Notes: generated by a model from the letters alone, not told the origin. A DNA stretch of 64,000 bases from Humulus lupulus (GCF_963169125.1 NC_084794.1:158110858-158174857), one strand, 5' to 3'; positions 44,280-56,466 are shown, counted from the stretch's first letter. Numbers and translations: made by a program.

Positions 44280-46925
44280 TTCAAGAGTGAGAATGACTCG
44301 ATAACCTTCACAGAAGAAGACACACGGGGTGTACATTTCCCTCATAATGACCCCTTGGTGTTGACTGTCCAACTTGCGAACATGAGAGTACATCGGGTCT
44401 TGGTGGATAATGGAAGCTCTGTAGACATCCTATATTGCCTTGCTTTGGAGAAGATGGGACTGAACATCTGGCACCTGAAGCCCTGCAATACTTCCCTGTA
44501 TGGATTTACAGGGGATTTGATACGGCCCCTAGGTGCAATTGTGTTAGCCCTCACCATGGGGGAACAACCCAGGAAAACCACCATCATGGAAAACTTTGTC
44601 GTGGTGGATTGCGCCTCAACCTTCAATGCGGTATTAGGGAGACCCTCCCTAAGAGAATTGAAGGAAATAAATTCTGTGTACCACTTAGCTATGAAATTCC
44701 CAACTCCTAGGGGAATATCAAGCGTGAAAGGCGAGCAGAAGGAAGCGAGGAAATGTTATAACACATCCCTCTGCACGGCCACAAAGCAATCGGTGCCTAT
44801 GGCAATGGTTGTGCATGAAGGTGTGAACCCGCGAGTCATGGAAGAACCTAGAGCTGAGCCAGTAGAGGAGTTGGAAGAAGTCACGGTCATGAATGAGCCA
44901 TTGAGAAAGTTAAAGGTAGGAAGAAACCTTACGGGTATCGTGAAGGAGAAGCTGGTAGAATTTCTGAAAACCAACCTCGACGTATTCGCTTGGAGTCACG
45001 AGGACATGGTAAGAATAGACCCATCGGTCATGTGTCATCACTTAAACATCGACCCAAAAGCAAGGCCTGTACTGAGGCAGAAAAGGAGAGTGCTAGACCC
45101 AGAAAGATACGCGGCCCTAAAAGAAGAGGTTGACAAGTTGAAGGAAAATGGGTTTATCCGAGAGGCATTCTACCCAATATGGGTATCAAATCCAGTGTTA
45201 GTCCCAAAGCCCAACAGAAAGTGGAGGGCTTGTGTGGACTTTACTAACCTCAATAAAGCCTACCCTAATGATAGCTTCCCGATTCCCAGGATAGACCAGT
45301 TAGTAGACGCCACGGCGGGGCATGAGCTACTTAGCTTCATGAATGCATATTCCGAGTACAAGCAAATAACTATGAACCCGGCCGATGAAGAACATACTTC
45401 TTTCATAACAGACAAGGGGCTTTATTGCTACAATGTGATGCCTTTTGGTTTGAAGAACGCAGGTGCCACTTATCAAAGGCTGGTGAACATAATGTTTGCG
45501 AATCAAATAGGAAGGAATATGGAAGTATACGTGGACGATATGCTGGTAAAGACAAAGAAGGCAGAAGAGCTCACAAACGATCTCAGTGAGATGTTCAGCA
45601 CCCTTCGAAAGTTCAGAATGAAGCTAAATTCGCTCAAGTGCACCTTCAGAGTTTCATCAGGGAAGTTCCTGGGTTTTATGGTGAATTCCCAAGGTATCGA
45701 GGCCAACCCCGACAAAATCAAGGCATTCCTGGAAATGAGCCCACCACGAAGCAAGAAGGAGGTGCAATTCTTGACAGGGAGAGTAGCAGCCCTTAATAGG
45801 TTCATCTCCAGCTCCACTGACAAATGCCTCCTTTTCTTCAACATCCTAAAAGGGAGCAAAAAGTTTGCTTGGGATGATGATTGTCAGGAAGCCTTCAACA
45901 AGCTAAAGGAACACCTTGGAAAACCATCCCTTTTATCCAAACCAGAAAAAGGGGAAAAATTGTACTTGTATCTAGTCGTATCAGAGCATGCTATAAGTGT
46001 CGCCTTGGTCAAAGGAGAAAAGAAGCATCAGTAGCCCGTGTACTATGTGAGCAAGCGGTTGGTAGACGCAGAAACCCGGTACCCAAAAATAGAGAAGTTG
46101 GCATATGCCTAGATAGTGGCTTCTCAAAAGCTGAGACCCTATTTTCATGCTCATGTTATCGAGGTGCTCACCAACACCCCTTTGCGTCAAGTCTTGCACA
46201 AACTGGAAACTTCAGGAAGGTTGTTAAAGTGGTTGATTGAATTAAGTCAATTTGACATCACTTACACCCCAAGGACCTCAATCAACGAGCATGTACTTGC
46301 AGACTTTATAGTCGAGTTCGCACACCGACCCCATGAGGAGGGAGAAGTAGAAGAGAATGAACTGGCGCATGAAGGGGAAAAGCATCCTGAAGAATGGAGC
46401 CTCCATGTAGACGGGGCATCTAACGAAGGAGGAGCTGGCACTAGCATAGTGATGACGGGACCTGAGGGGCACAAGATGTATTGCGCCTTAAGATTCAGAT
46501 TCGAAGCTTCCAACAATGAAGCAGAGTACGAGGCACTGTTGGCTGGCCTGCAACTAGCTAAGGAATTAAAGGTAACCCATTTGCATGTCTTTAGTGACTC
46601 AAAACTAGTAGTGTTTCAGGTGAAGGATGAATATCAAGCTAGAGGCCCAGAAATGGCTGCATATCTTGCCAAGGTAAAAGGGTATTTGGATTAGTTCAAA
46701 AAATACACCATATAACATATCCCGAGGGAGAAAAACACAAACGTCGATGCTCTTGCAAAACTCGCCTCTACTCAAGACGAAGACACGCTTGAGTCCATCC
46801 CAGTCGAATACCTCTCCAAGCTGAGCATAGTAGAAGAAAAGATCCATATGGTCAATAGCTCTGAGGAGTCATGGTTTGCACCCATCGTGAGCATGAGCTG
46901 GAAAAGGGGGAATGTTCGAGGAATA
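44280..46925 (+). pseudogene. protease, RT and RNase H of element G
   Basis: The protease (VHRVLVDNGSSVDILY) is intact at the active site. RT has YVDD (EVYVDDMLVKT), but motif A reads FMNAYSEYKQI where element C has FMDAYSGYNQI, so the catalytic Asp is Asn. One frame holds from 44280 to 46694 except for TAG codons at 46032 and about 46110. RNase H keeps HVDGASNEGGAGTSIV, NNEAEYEALLAGL and VFSDSKLVV, and ends at a TAG (46692). The linker after it (DALAKLAST, SWFAPIVSM) stops at 46925, where a solo LTR begins. Confidence 0.88.
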
Positions 46926-48784
46926 TGTTGGGGTTTTATGCCCTAATTAAAACCCAAATGCTTTGTAATCTCATTTTATTATCAATAAAAGAATAGAAAT
47001 CATTTTTTGACTTGGTTAATCACTTTGCTCACATGTTTTATTTTCATGATTATTTGTTTAATATAAACTTCTATTAAATCCCGAGCATATAGCTAATCTT
47101 ATTTATAGTGACGTAATCACAGTGGAATATAAATATGATTATATGTTCAAAATAAGTTAGTCCTAAGATTAGTCAGTGCACCGGATTTACATTGACTTGC
47201 CAATCTACGATATGATCTACTTACACATTACAGTGTTATGTTCTTTCCAGAACATTAGCAAAGTAGATAAGATCAGATGTATTTGTTACATCGGACAGGA
47301 ACGATATTGACAGTTGATAAGATAAGTAAACATACCGTTATTATCTATTCTAGTCATATCATATAGTTGACCATAGGTCAATTCAATCTCAATTCTGAGT
47401 GGTTAGTATTCTAACTGATTGTATTATTTGAGTTCTTTGACTTGTTCGTTACCAGCTTACCCTACGGACTAGCCCATACTTACATCTTGGGAACTCGGTA
47501 GTATAATTGAGTGGGAGTGTTAATCATAGATATGAACTTCTATAGCTTCTGATGAAGAAGTGAAACGATGGTTTCCTTTTAGTTTGGTTCAAGGTGTTAA
47601 ATGATAGAGATCTCATTTCAGTAATTAAATTAGTTTACTGAAATATCATTTACAAGGAACTAAGTGTTTTAAGGATAAAATACAATGAGGGGTAAAACGG
47701 TATTTTAAGTCCTATCTCATTGTAGACCGTCTATAGAGGATTGAGTGACAATTATGGTTGTAACAATGGATAATTAATAGCGTATCTATATTTGTTATAG
47801 AGCGTTCTATGAATTCAAGAGTGCAATTCTGAGTCTATAGTGGAGTCACGAGGAATTAATAAGTTAGTAAATTTATTTGTTAGATTTATGATAAATTATT
47901 GGAGCTTGATTTCATAGGCCCATGGTCCCCATTGTACCTTGGATAAAATCATCTAGATAGTCTCAATTAATTGATTTAATCATCAATTAGAATTATCAAA
48001 GTTGACCAAGTCAATTTTGGATAGTTTCACAGAGTTGTGTAATTTTGAGAAGAAAAGAGAAATTATGGCAGATTTATTAATTAAGATAAATTGGTATCTA
48101 AATTAATAAATAAATTTAAATAAAGGTTCAAATTATAAATAATTAATTTTATAAATGATTTAAATAATTATTTAATTAATTAAATCAATAGAAAATAATA
48201 CAGGCCTTGATTTTAAGTCCAATGGGCTTATAATCAAATGAGAAATTTCACGGGCCTATAGCCCATGATAATTTCAACCTAGGGCTTCAAAATGGCTGTT
48301 ATTTTATTAATTTTTTAATTAAATTAAATGGCCTAATTGAGTCTATAAAAGGAGTGCTTAGAGAGAAGATTTTAGAGACGACAGATAAGTCACAAGTCAG
48401 ATTTTCTGATAGTTTTATATTCTCTCTAAACACAAGTCCTTTTCTAAGCCACTTTGTTATTTTCTCTTCTTCTCTCTATATCTATCTCATGTGTTGAGAA
48501 TTGCCCACACTAGTCTAAGTGGTTCTAAGGATACATTGGAAGATCGTGAAGAAAATAGAAGATCGGTTCAGTTTCTTGATAATACTCTGCGACAGAGAGG
48601 ATACAAGAGTTAGAGAAACTGAAGGAAGGACTCTTAATTCCGCTGCGTATACTGTAAGTATTATAATATTTGTTTCTCTTTGAATTCAATTTTAGAAACA
48701 TGTTTTAGGCTATCTCGTATTAATTTGTTTAATATTAGATATACATGAAAATAAATAAAGATCTTGTATAAGCTTTTTCCAACA
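46926..48784 (+). mobile_element. solo LTR H, copia-type, in element G
   Basis: It is 1859 bp, TGTTGGGGTTTTATGCCC to TTTCCAACA, with the perfect 5-bp duplication GAATA on both sides (46921-46925, 48785-48789). The TATA box TATAAAA is at 48344-48350. There is no coding region. The start resembles plant Ty1/copia LTRs; this is by recognition only. Confidence 0.88.
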
Positions 48785-49405
48785 GAATATTGCAGGGAAA
48801 AAGGAATCAAGAGGAGTTTCTCTGCTGTAGTACACCCACAAGCCAATGGACAAGTGGAGGCCATCAACAAGATCCTAAAAAGGAACTTGAAAACAAAGTT
48901 GGAAAAGTTGAAAGGAGCCTGGTTCGAAGAACTTCCCAATGCGCTTTGGGCCTCCAGGAGCACGCCTCATTCCACCACTGGAGAGATGCCTTTCGCCTTA
49001 GCCTATGGATGCGAGGCTGTCCTTCCAATAGAAATGAAGATTAACTCCACCCGCACATAAGCATATGATGACCAGGCTAATATCGCAACATTAGCCGGGA
49101 ATTTGTACCTGTTGGAAGCTAGGAGAGAAAGGGCACAACTAAAGTTGGTAATGTACCAGCAACGAGCCGCAAGACACTACAATTCAAGGGTGCGAGAGAG
49201 GGCATTTAGGGTCGGAGACATCGTGTTAGGGAAAGTCTTGCCCAACACTCGAGACCCGAGCGTGGGTGTATAAGGGGCAAACTGGGAAGGGCCATACCAA
49301 GTTGCCCAAGTGGTGCTCCCTAACACCTACAAGCTGGCACGTTTGGATGATACCATGGAACCTAGAACATGGAACACAGAGCATCTAAAATAATATTATC
49401 AATAA
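48785..49405 (+). pseudogene. integrase C-terminal half of element G
   Basis: It begins inside the core (EYCREKGIKRSFSAVVHPQA) with the catalytic Glu in NGQVEAINK. GCEAVLPIEM, RERAFRVGDIVLGKVLP and NWEGPYQVAQVV follow, ending HLK then YYQ-stop. In-frame stops occur after STRT (49058) and at about 49271. The zinc-binding domain and both catalytic Asp residues are absent, although the solo LTR's duplication is perfect. Several hundred base pairs were therefore deleted near 46900 before the solo LTR arrived. Confidence 0.85.
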
Positions 49406-50390
49406 GACCTCCATGTTTGAGGCAAGAATATTATTGTTCTGTCTAAACGTGCAAGTCTAATGTAATAGCTATGGGGTAGAAGGCTAAATTAGACTCCTTG
49501 ATATGTAGTAAGAACGAAGTCACCATAGGTTACCATGTACTTCACTCATTTCCAATGAATATGTTGTGGCATTAAATGAATATGTAGTAAGAACTCTAGT
49601 TTGAGCAAAATGATCGCACTATCTAAACCCCATCTGCAATGATTATTAAAATGCGTGAATGAAATGATCAAAGTGCCTGTCGAGATAAATCTCGCCAACC
49701 ACTTGGGGGGCAGAGTATATAGCCAAAGAAAGGTCCTAAACGAGACCCTTATATATATATAAAAAAAAAACCCTTATAAGTAAAGAAGAAGACCTTGCAA
49801 GACATCACTTGAGTTCAAAAGGATTAGCTACCCTTATGAACATCAAGGAGGTCAAAAGGTCCTACAAGAAAAGCCTCCTAATAAGGGTAAATGCCTCAGG
49901 AGAAGCACCCACTAATAAGCCTAGAGCGGCCACCAAGCCGTCTAGCCAAAAAGGGTCCTAAAAGAGACCCTTGCAAAAATAGTACAATGAATAATGACGA
50001 GAAGGACGCTTCTCGCAAAGAATAATAAGCACCCGCAAAAATATATAAAAGAATAACAAGAACGCAAAGGGTCAATATATCCTTATAGATACAATCAAGA
50101 GGCACCAAAGAGAGACCTATCGAACCCCTTCGTATGGGCTCCAAAGGACCTCAAGCCTGATAAATAAAATAGTATATGTAAAAAAAAAAAAGAACCTATC
50201 GAACCCCATTTTACGGGCTCAAAAGACCCTCAAACATAGAGGAACAAAAGCGAATGATCACATATGTATATATATATATAAAGAGAGTTTCAATAATGTG
50301 ACAGGACTTAGAGAAATTAAAAACAAAATAAGGCTCAAATGAGCATACAACCACATTGAACTGAACGGTAAAAATTGCAGAAGCGAGATC
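49406..50390. repeat. 3' untranslated region of element G with degenerate repeats
   Basis: No gene. Recurring phrases are AGGGTCCTAAAAGAGACCCTT (about 49720 and 49950) and, 76 bp apart, CCTATCGAACCCC then GGGCTC (50115 and 50191). Short AT runs and a (TA)n stretch at 50265 are present. The position matches the 119-bp array of element C. Confidence 0.6.
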
Positions 50391-52627
50391 TTAAGGCCTC
50401 TCGCCATAGGCATTCCACTTAGCCACCCTGGCAAAGGCGTGCTCACCAAAGGAGAAGAAATCAAAGTTAGAATTTTGCCTCCATAATCTGTAGAGGGCAC
50501 GCTCTATGGATTTATACTCAATATCAGCCAAATTCGCCTCTAAGGAAGTGACCTTCTCCTACAACATTGCGATTTTGGCCTCTGCTCCCCCAAGATCGGC
50601 CTCTAAGCGAGTAACCTTCTCCTGCAGCATCACGGGCTTGTCAGTCGCCCTCTTCTTCTTTTTTGATGATGAAGATGCCTTCACCAGGGCCTTCTCAAGC
50701 TTAAGGTTTGTTTCAATAAGTTCCCTCTTGAGCCCCTGAACCTTGAATGTTAGACGGTCCCTTTCAGCATTCGACGAGGAGAGGTCGGGGGGGGGGGGGG
50801 GTAAGGCCGATGTAAGATGCATGAACTCACCCAACTGGCAGAGCGCATAGGAGTCTCCCCAAGCTCTGACATGGAGAAACTCCCGAGACCTCTCCAATCA
50901 ACCTCATGAAGATCCCCGGCAACCCGGATATACCGTTGCATATAAGAGGTCACCATACGACCCAACCAAGGCACCCCCTCCAAGTTAGGGGTGCCTAGAT
51001 GGGTAGGGACAGATGACCCGCTCACCGAAGGAGGAGGGGGCGTAGGAATATCGGGAAAATGAGCCCCTGATGAACTAGGATTGAGGGAAGCATGAGGGAA
51101 GGCATCGTAGTCTTCAGAAAAGGGACAGACGAAGCCACTCGGCATGGCCTGTTGATCGTGGGAGTGAGAGGCCATGTCATGGTCCGTAGAGGCTAAAGGA
51201 GGGCACCCTCTAGGAGACAGAGATGATCAGTGAGGTTGCATGTGTTCTAGGGAAACCTCCTCGGGCACACACTCTACGTCACCCCATCCAAGTGAGGCTC
51301 AGCTAAAATCTCCTTTTTCCTCCGCTCAGAAATATGCCACAACAACCGAGGCTCTGAAACCATGGATAGCTTGTAATGGTTGAGGTTGGTCACGGTGAAG
51401 AGACGGGCAACCATTTTCTTGACAGGGTCAGCATTGAGAAATCTGTCCACCGCATCTGCCTCCGACTTAGAAACGTCGGGCATGATGAGGTTCTCTACAC
51501 AATCAACACAGTTTCCAATACTAATATAAGTTCCAAAACATTAAGTTCAAAAAAAAATTGATGTACTTACTAGGAGATGAGCAAAAGTGCTAACGAACAG
51601 AAAGGGGACCTTTCACGAAGAAGAAGTCCTACTTCCAGGTCCCTGGGTTGGACACAGAACCCTCTATCAAGGAGACCTAAGTATTGGCTTTCTGCAGGAA
51701 ATAAAAGCCTTTGGATTTAGGAGTGGGCATGAGGTTGTACATGAAATGCACCTCCTAAGCCATGGGAGCATACCTGTTAAGCTCCATAAACGCCATGTAG
51801 AGGCAGCTCAAAGTCAGCCAGCTGTTGGGTGAAAATTGGAGCGGAGCAAGGTCAAAATGGTTGAGAACCATGACGAAAAACGGGTGTAATGGAATTGTAC
51901 CACCCACCTTCAAGATGTGCTCAATCATGGCCACATAACCCTGAGCAGGGTTATCAGCCCGACACTTGTTCGAAGGAACGTATAACTTGTACTCCTTTCC
52001 AACACGATATTTCTCTTCTAATTCTAGCAATTTATTTTCAGACATGTGGGACACTATCGTAGATGCCAACAGGGGACCAGGGTATGGCTTCTCAGAGGAC
52101 ACCTGTCACCGAACTCTCTTTGACATATCTGCAAAACCAAAAGAAAAAGGTGAGGTAGAAACAGGGCACTTTACCCTCCATTTTTTCTTCCTAGCAAGGG
52201 TCTTCCACCGAGGCACTGGGTATGAAAGCGCTAAGCAAGGGTAGACCAAGAACAAGGGTTGAGGAGAAACTGGGATGACCCCATGACAATCATAAGGGGA
52301 AAATAGGGTAGGAGGTTCAGGTGGGAGATTTCACTCCATAAACTCCAACTCCATCTGCAGATCTAAAAGGGTCACCCTAAGGTTCGCTATATGGTCGTTA
52401 AGGTCAAGGGGGAAAGATACTCCGTCGCCCCTCAGAATTGAGTCTATTTCACTCTCCACCACCCAAATTTTATGTCTAAGTTCATCCATATGCTCAAGAT
52501 GGCGTATACGAGCCGGCCCCAAAGTGTCATAGTCTTGGTGAGGGTTGTCTTTGGGGGACTCCGAGTCTGAAGATAAGTCTACAAACTCGACCCCCAGAGG
52601 AGCACCGGATGATCCTTCACATGCCAT
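50391..52627 (-). pseudogene. antisense gene (aORF) of element G, decayed
   Basis: Opposite strand to gag-pol, same position as the antisense gene of C. It starts MACEGSSGAPLGVEFVDLSS (52627). After a stop near 52331 the same frame continues to LHPFFVMVLNHFDLAPLQFS (about 51880), which aligns with NYVRLAPFQLPPNSYRLLAG of C. FMYNLMPTPKSKGFYFLQK then matches C's YFFCLKASLEQRGRGDGFYYL. A Pro/Ser-rich stretch and a Lys-rich coiled coil (LKRELIETNLKLEKALVKAS, VTRLEADLGGAEAKIAML) follow. The tail is ALYRLWRQNSNFDFFSFGEH, ending at 50391-50393. Stops and frame changes are many. A possible 45-bp intron (52130-52174) is shorter than plant introns usually are. Function unknown. Confidence 0.68.
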
Positions 52628-53068
52628 GGGACCTCGTCTTGTAAGTAATTAGGGTTCACAAATAAATGAGAGGATTACTACAAAACACAAAGGAATGGGC
52701 TCAAAACCTCTAGGCACAAGCGCTCTAAATGATCAACTACGGGGTATGAACGAGGGCATGTAACTGGGTTAACTCACGACAAGCTCTGGCCAAAACAACC
52801 CATCTCGAGTGGTGCTAATTTAGACCCAGTGAACATAAGGGAGAAAGAAAGTATACCTCAAGTAAGTAAAATCAAGCGCTGTCGTGGTCAAAAGGAGGCT
52901 GAGGGTCAAAAGCACCGTCACGGTCGAAGAGAAGCAAAGGGTCGAAAGTACGTGTCTACAAAAACAAAGGAAAAGGATGTTTTAGTCCCCAAGTACCTGC
53001 ATGAATATGGGCATAAAAGAAATGAACACAAATAATAAAAGAAAAGGATAACAAAAGTGAGGTGGTGA

Positions 53069-53123
53069 GGAATCGAACCCCTTACCTCTTGAAAGGAGTA
53101 AGGATCCCAAAACCACTAAGCTA
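53069..53123 (-). other. tRNA-derived A and B box pair (tRNA relic or SINE head)
   Basis: The minus strand reads TAGCTTAGTGGTT (A box, 53123-53111) and, 31 bp later, GGTTCGATTCC (B box, 53079-53069). These match the internal Pol III promoter consensus TRGCNNAGTGG and GGTTCGANTCC. A full cloverleaf is not apparent. It has the same orientation as the antisense gene and lies just downstream of that gene's TATA box. Confidence 0.6.
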
Positions 53124-53162
53124 AAGAGATAAAGTGTGAATGATAGGATAGACATGAAGGCC

Positions 53163-53170
53163 TATTTATA
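53163..53170 (-). promoter_or_regulatory. TATA box for the antisense gene of element G
   Basis: Minus-strand TATAAATAGG lies 60 bp inside the 3' LTR boundary and points toward the antisense gene. Element C has a comparable box at 11169. The start site would fall near 53130, within or next to the tRNA-like sequence. Confidence 0.55.
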
Positions 53171-53219
53171 AGAACCAAAGAGAAGAGTCTACCAGAGCAC
53201 CTAAAGGTCCTCTCCTAGA

Positions 53220-53231
53220 CTTGGGGGCAAG
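53220..53231 (+). promoter_or_regulatory. polypurine tract of element G
   Basis: CTTGGGGGCAAG directly before the LTR start TGTGGATG. It resembles element C's TTGGGGGGCAAA. Confidence 0.75.
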
Positions 53232-54545
53232 TGTGGATGCTCAAAATTCCATACTTGTAAAAGATCCAAAGCACGCGCTAAGAACGCCTAAGTACATACC
53301 TATGTCACAAGGCCCTTATGCCCTTGCCTTGCGCACCAACCACATCAAGGATCTCACGTCCTTGCCCGCGCACAAGCCATGCCATGGGCCTCGTGGTGGC
53401 CTCACCTCTCGACACCACCAGGGACTCGTGGTGGCCTTGCCTTGCGACACCACCAGGGACTCGTGCGCCTCGCCTCACGATTCCACTAGGGACTCGCGTG
53501 CCTCACCTCACAACACCACCAGGGACACACGGGCCTCGCCTCACGACACCACCAGGGGCTCACGCACCTCGCTTCGCGACATCATCAGGGACTCGCGCAC
53601 CTCGCCTTATGACACCACCAGGGACTCGTGGGCCTCGCCTCGCGACACCACCAGGGGCTCGCGTGCCTCGCCTCGTGACACCACCAGGGATTCGTGCGCC
53701 TTGCCTCGCGACACCACCAGGGGATCGCGCGCCTTGCCTCGTGACACCACTAGGGGCTCGCGTGCCTCTCCTCGCGACACCACCAGGGGATCATGCGCCT
53801 CGCCTCACGACACCACCAGGGACTCGCGAGAGACGGCCTCGCCACAACCCCATCCTTAGGGGGCCTCGTGAGACATGGCCTCCACTAAGCGTCTCGCGTC
53901 CTTAGGGAGCTCATGAGACATGGCCTCCTCTAAGCGTCCCTCATCCTTAGGGGCCTCGCGAGGAGTAAAATCAAGGACCTCTTTAACACACGATTAAGGA
54001 AGGATAGGGGAAGCCTCATAGCGATTTGACGCGAAGTCAGAAGAAGGTTGGAGTGCACTTGCAAGCTAAGAGGAGTTAGAGTGTATGGACACAAGGCCCA
54101 TGCCAGACAAGTAGTGGCCGTACAAGTGAGGTACCTGTTGTGGTCCTCGCCAGCCCATCTCTGACACTCGTACTAGGCGAGTAGTGGAGGCACAATCAAG
54201 TACTAAAATGGAGGTGCTCCCACAAACTCTGACCATGTACTGGAGCCGACACCACTACACCTGATACCACTCTCCTAACAATTTACTTGTGTACAATCTG
54301 GTCCCCTGTACCACAATGTATCAGGGGCCATTACAGCCCACTATAAAGGGAACCCCTCTTCAACATTGAAGGGGGTCGGAAAAAACATTATAGCATTATA
54401 TCAAAAGAATACAAGTTCTTTTCTCCATTTTCTTTGTGCAACTATCTTCTAAGATTCTTATTAGATCTGTGAAGTTTTTCATTTTTAAGCTATATATTTT
54501 GATTTTTTGTAACTTGATTTCGTTGACGAGTTCTCGCTGTCAACA
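53232..54545 (+). repeat. 3' LTR of element G
   Basis: It is 1314 bp, 225 bp longer than the 5' LTR, mainly because the 33-bp minisatellite has about 12 units here against 6. The TATA box is at 54342-54348. It ends GCTGTCAACA, followed by ACACA. Confidence 0.9.
53411..53835 (+). repeat. 33-bp GC-rich minisatellite, about 12-13 units
   Basis: Same unit as at 41310-41508. Units alternate GGGACTCG and GGGGCTCG or GGGGATCG variants, which suggests block-wise duplication. CpG density is high compared with the rest of the window. Confidence 0.9.
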
Positions 54546-54633
54546 ACACATTTTCAACTAAATGATTTGATTACCAAGTCTTGCACCTTTATAAATACAC
54601 AATGTAACAGTCTTGGCTACCTAGGGCGTTACA

Positions 54634-55158
54634 TGGGTGAACAATGGATTTTTCTAGGGAAAGAGCTGCTTTGTATATCTTGACAGTGGGGTTACCAGTG
54701 CTGGTTTAATTTGAAGATATAGACAGATAAGAGTACAATATGGAGGGCTTAGAAGGCATTATCCTCTGGTTTTGAGGAAGGTTTGGATTTTCCTAAGAAT
54801 TGATCAGTGGATGGGCATTGCTAATCCCATCCTTGATTATATGAAGATGATAGGTCGTGATAGAGTGGTTGCGCTAAGTAGTTGTTGCAGAAGGATGCCC
54901 GGATGTGGTACTCAGACCCAAAATGTTGGCATGATGGGTTGGGAGGAACTCAGATAGTGATTTGATAAAAGAGATTACTATGAAGTAGTTGAAGTCGTAG
55001 AGACTAATGAGTTTATGAACTGGATTTAAAATGGTAAGACAATGACATAATATGTCAATAAGTTGGTGGGTTGGTCAATCTACTTTGGAAGTTGATACAA
55101 GCGGAGGTAGCCAGAAATGATGACTCATTTAAGGATAAACTTTGGGATGGTCCAGAGC
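54634..55158 (+). pseudogene. gag-region relic of element F
   Basis: It follows the F LTR. Faint gag-like phrases remain in mixed frames, for example WHDGLGGTQI and TMTQYVNKLVGW-like readings. Every frame is broken. It is cut by the solo LTR at 55159. Confidence 0.4.
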
Positions 55159-55189
55159 TCTAGTGTCCCATAATGTTTACTTAGCTAGA

Positions 55190-55250
<61 letters not shown>
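55190..55250 (+). repeat. (TAG)n microsatellite
   Basis: About 20 uninterrupted trinucleotide repeats near the LTR start. The copies at 32085 and 39245 have only a few interrupted TAG/TAA repeats at the same place, so this is a local expansion. Confidence 0.95.
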
Positions 55251-56466
55251 TAGTATTAGTTAGTAGTACGTTAGTTACAGTGGATTTTGGTTCAAGTCGT
55301 GAGTTAGTTGGAAACTTATAGCAGCAGTTATGGATTTTATAAGTTTAACCTATAGTTTAAGAATATTAATTATAACATAAGGTTTGATTAATATTGCTAG
55401 TCATAGAAATATATATTTATTATAACCTAAGATTTAGATAGAGCCATTAAGAGCATGACACTTGTCATACCCATGATTATTAAGGAAATTAAGTATTTTG
55501 ATGAATAGTTTTAATAAAAGAAAGATCTAGAAGCTCTAGAACCTTCCAGCAGCTGTTAGGATCGTATTATGACTCAGTCAAAGCTGTTTATCCAATTCAA
55601 ATTATGCTGAAAAAGTGCAATTACGTGTTTAATATATCAACGTATGCCAATATATCACAACATAAGGGCCGATATATCACCTACAGAAGATATGGAAAAC
55701 ACGTCGACTTTGCACTAACGTTTAAACGGGGGCTCAGGATTAGGGTAGAGCTGATATATCGCCTATAGGGGTAGCCTTAACCTCTTAGACCTACCTTTGA
55801 ACGATTTTGACCGAGTTCTGGGCGTTAGTTGAACGAAAATTCAAATCTTTTTCATTTTATAATCATTTATTTATTCTAATTAAAAAGGGTTAGTTTCACT
55901 CCTTGAACTCTATAAATAGGACCTAGTGCTCGGCCATTTTCTTCATTCTTCAAGCATTTGATCAGAGCCTCCAAGGTGCTAGTGTTACTATAGAGAGATA
56001 CACTTGGGTTTTGTGTTAATGCTTTTTCATTCTAAGCTTTTATAAACACTTGGGATGTGAGATATAGTGTGATTTCGGTATTGAGGTTTATACCGATTCA
56101 TAAGGTCATTCAAGGTATTCCTATTCCTTAAGTTCAATTCTATATAATTCTTTAGTTTTCTTTAGTTTATTTTATTCAAATCCTAACTCTTGTCATTGAT
56201 TCGTGATTAGGTATTTAAGTTCTTGAAACTTAAGGTCTTTCTTGGTAAGTTTCTTCTTGATGGTTTATTTCCCATATTCATCTTTATTCTTAGAGATTCT
56301 CACCTTTTCTACTGTTGGTTTATAGGAGTTTCTAGATCACGTTCTTGTTCCCAAATATTCCAACTTTTGGTAAGGAAAATAGGCTAGATATATGTGTTTA
56401 TATGTTTATGTTATGATATGTTTTATGCTATGATATGATATATGCTATGTTATATGTTTTATAGTC

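Larger units (their letters stand above)
41123..54545 (+). mobile_element. Tat-like Ty3/gypsy element G with antisense gene
   Basis: LTRs 41123-42211 and 53232-54545 (TGTTGATG or TGTGGATG to GTCAACA) are flanked by ACACG and ACACA, a duplication with one mismatch. The interior in order: primer region, gag, protease, RT, RNase H, a copia-type solo LTR (46926-48784), the C-terminal half of integrase, a 3' repeat region, an antisense gene (52627-50391) and a polypurine tract. The architecture matches element C but the sequence is clearly diverged. Many stops are present, so G is dead. Confidence 0.9.

Noticed and set aside
53221..53905. Long overlapping ORFs with DTTRDSRASPR-type repeats in the G LTR
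   Set aside because: The frames stay open because the minisatellite unit is 33 bp and GC-rich. The same occurs in several frames and in both LTRs, so they are not protein-coding genes.
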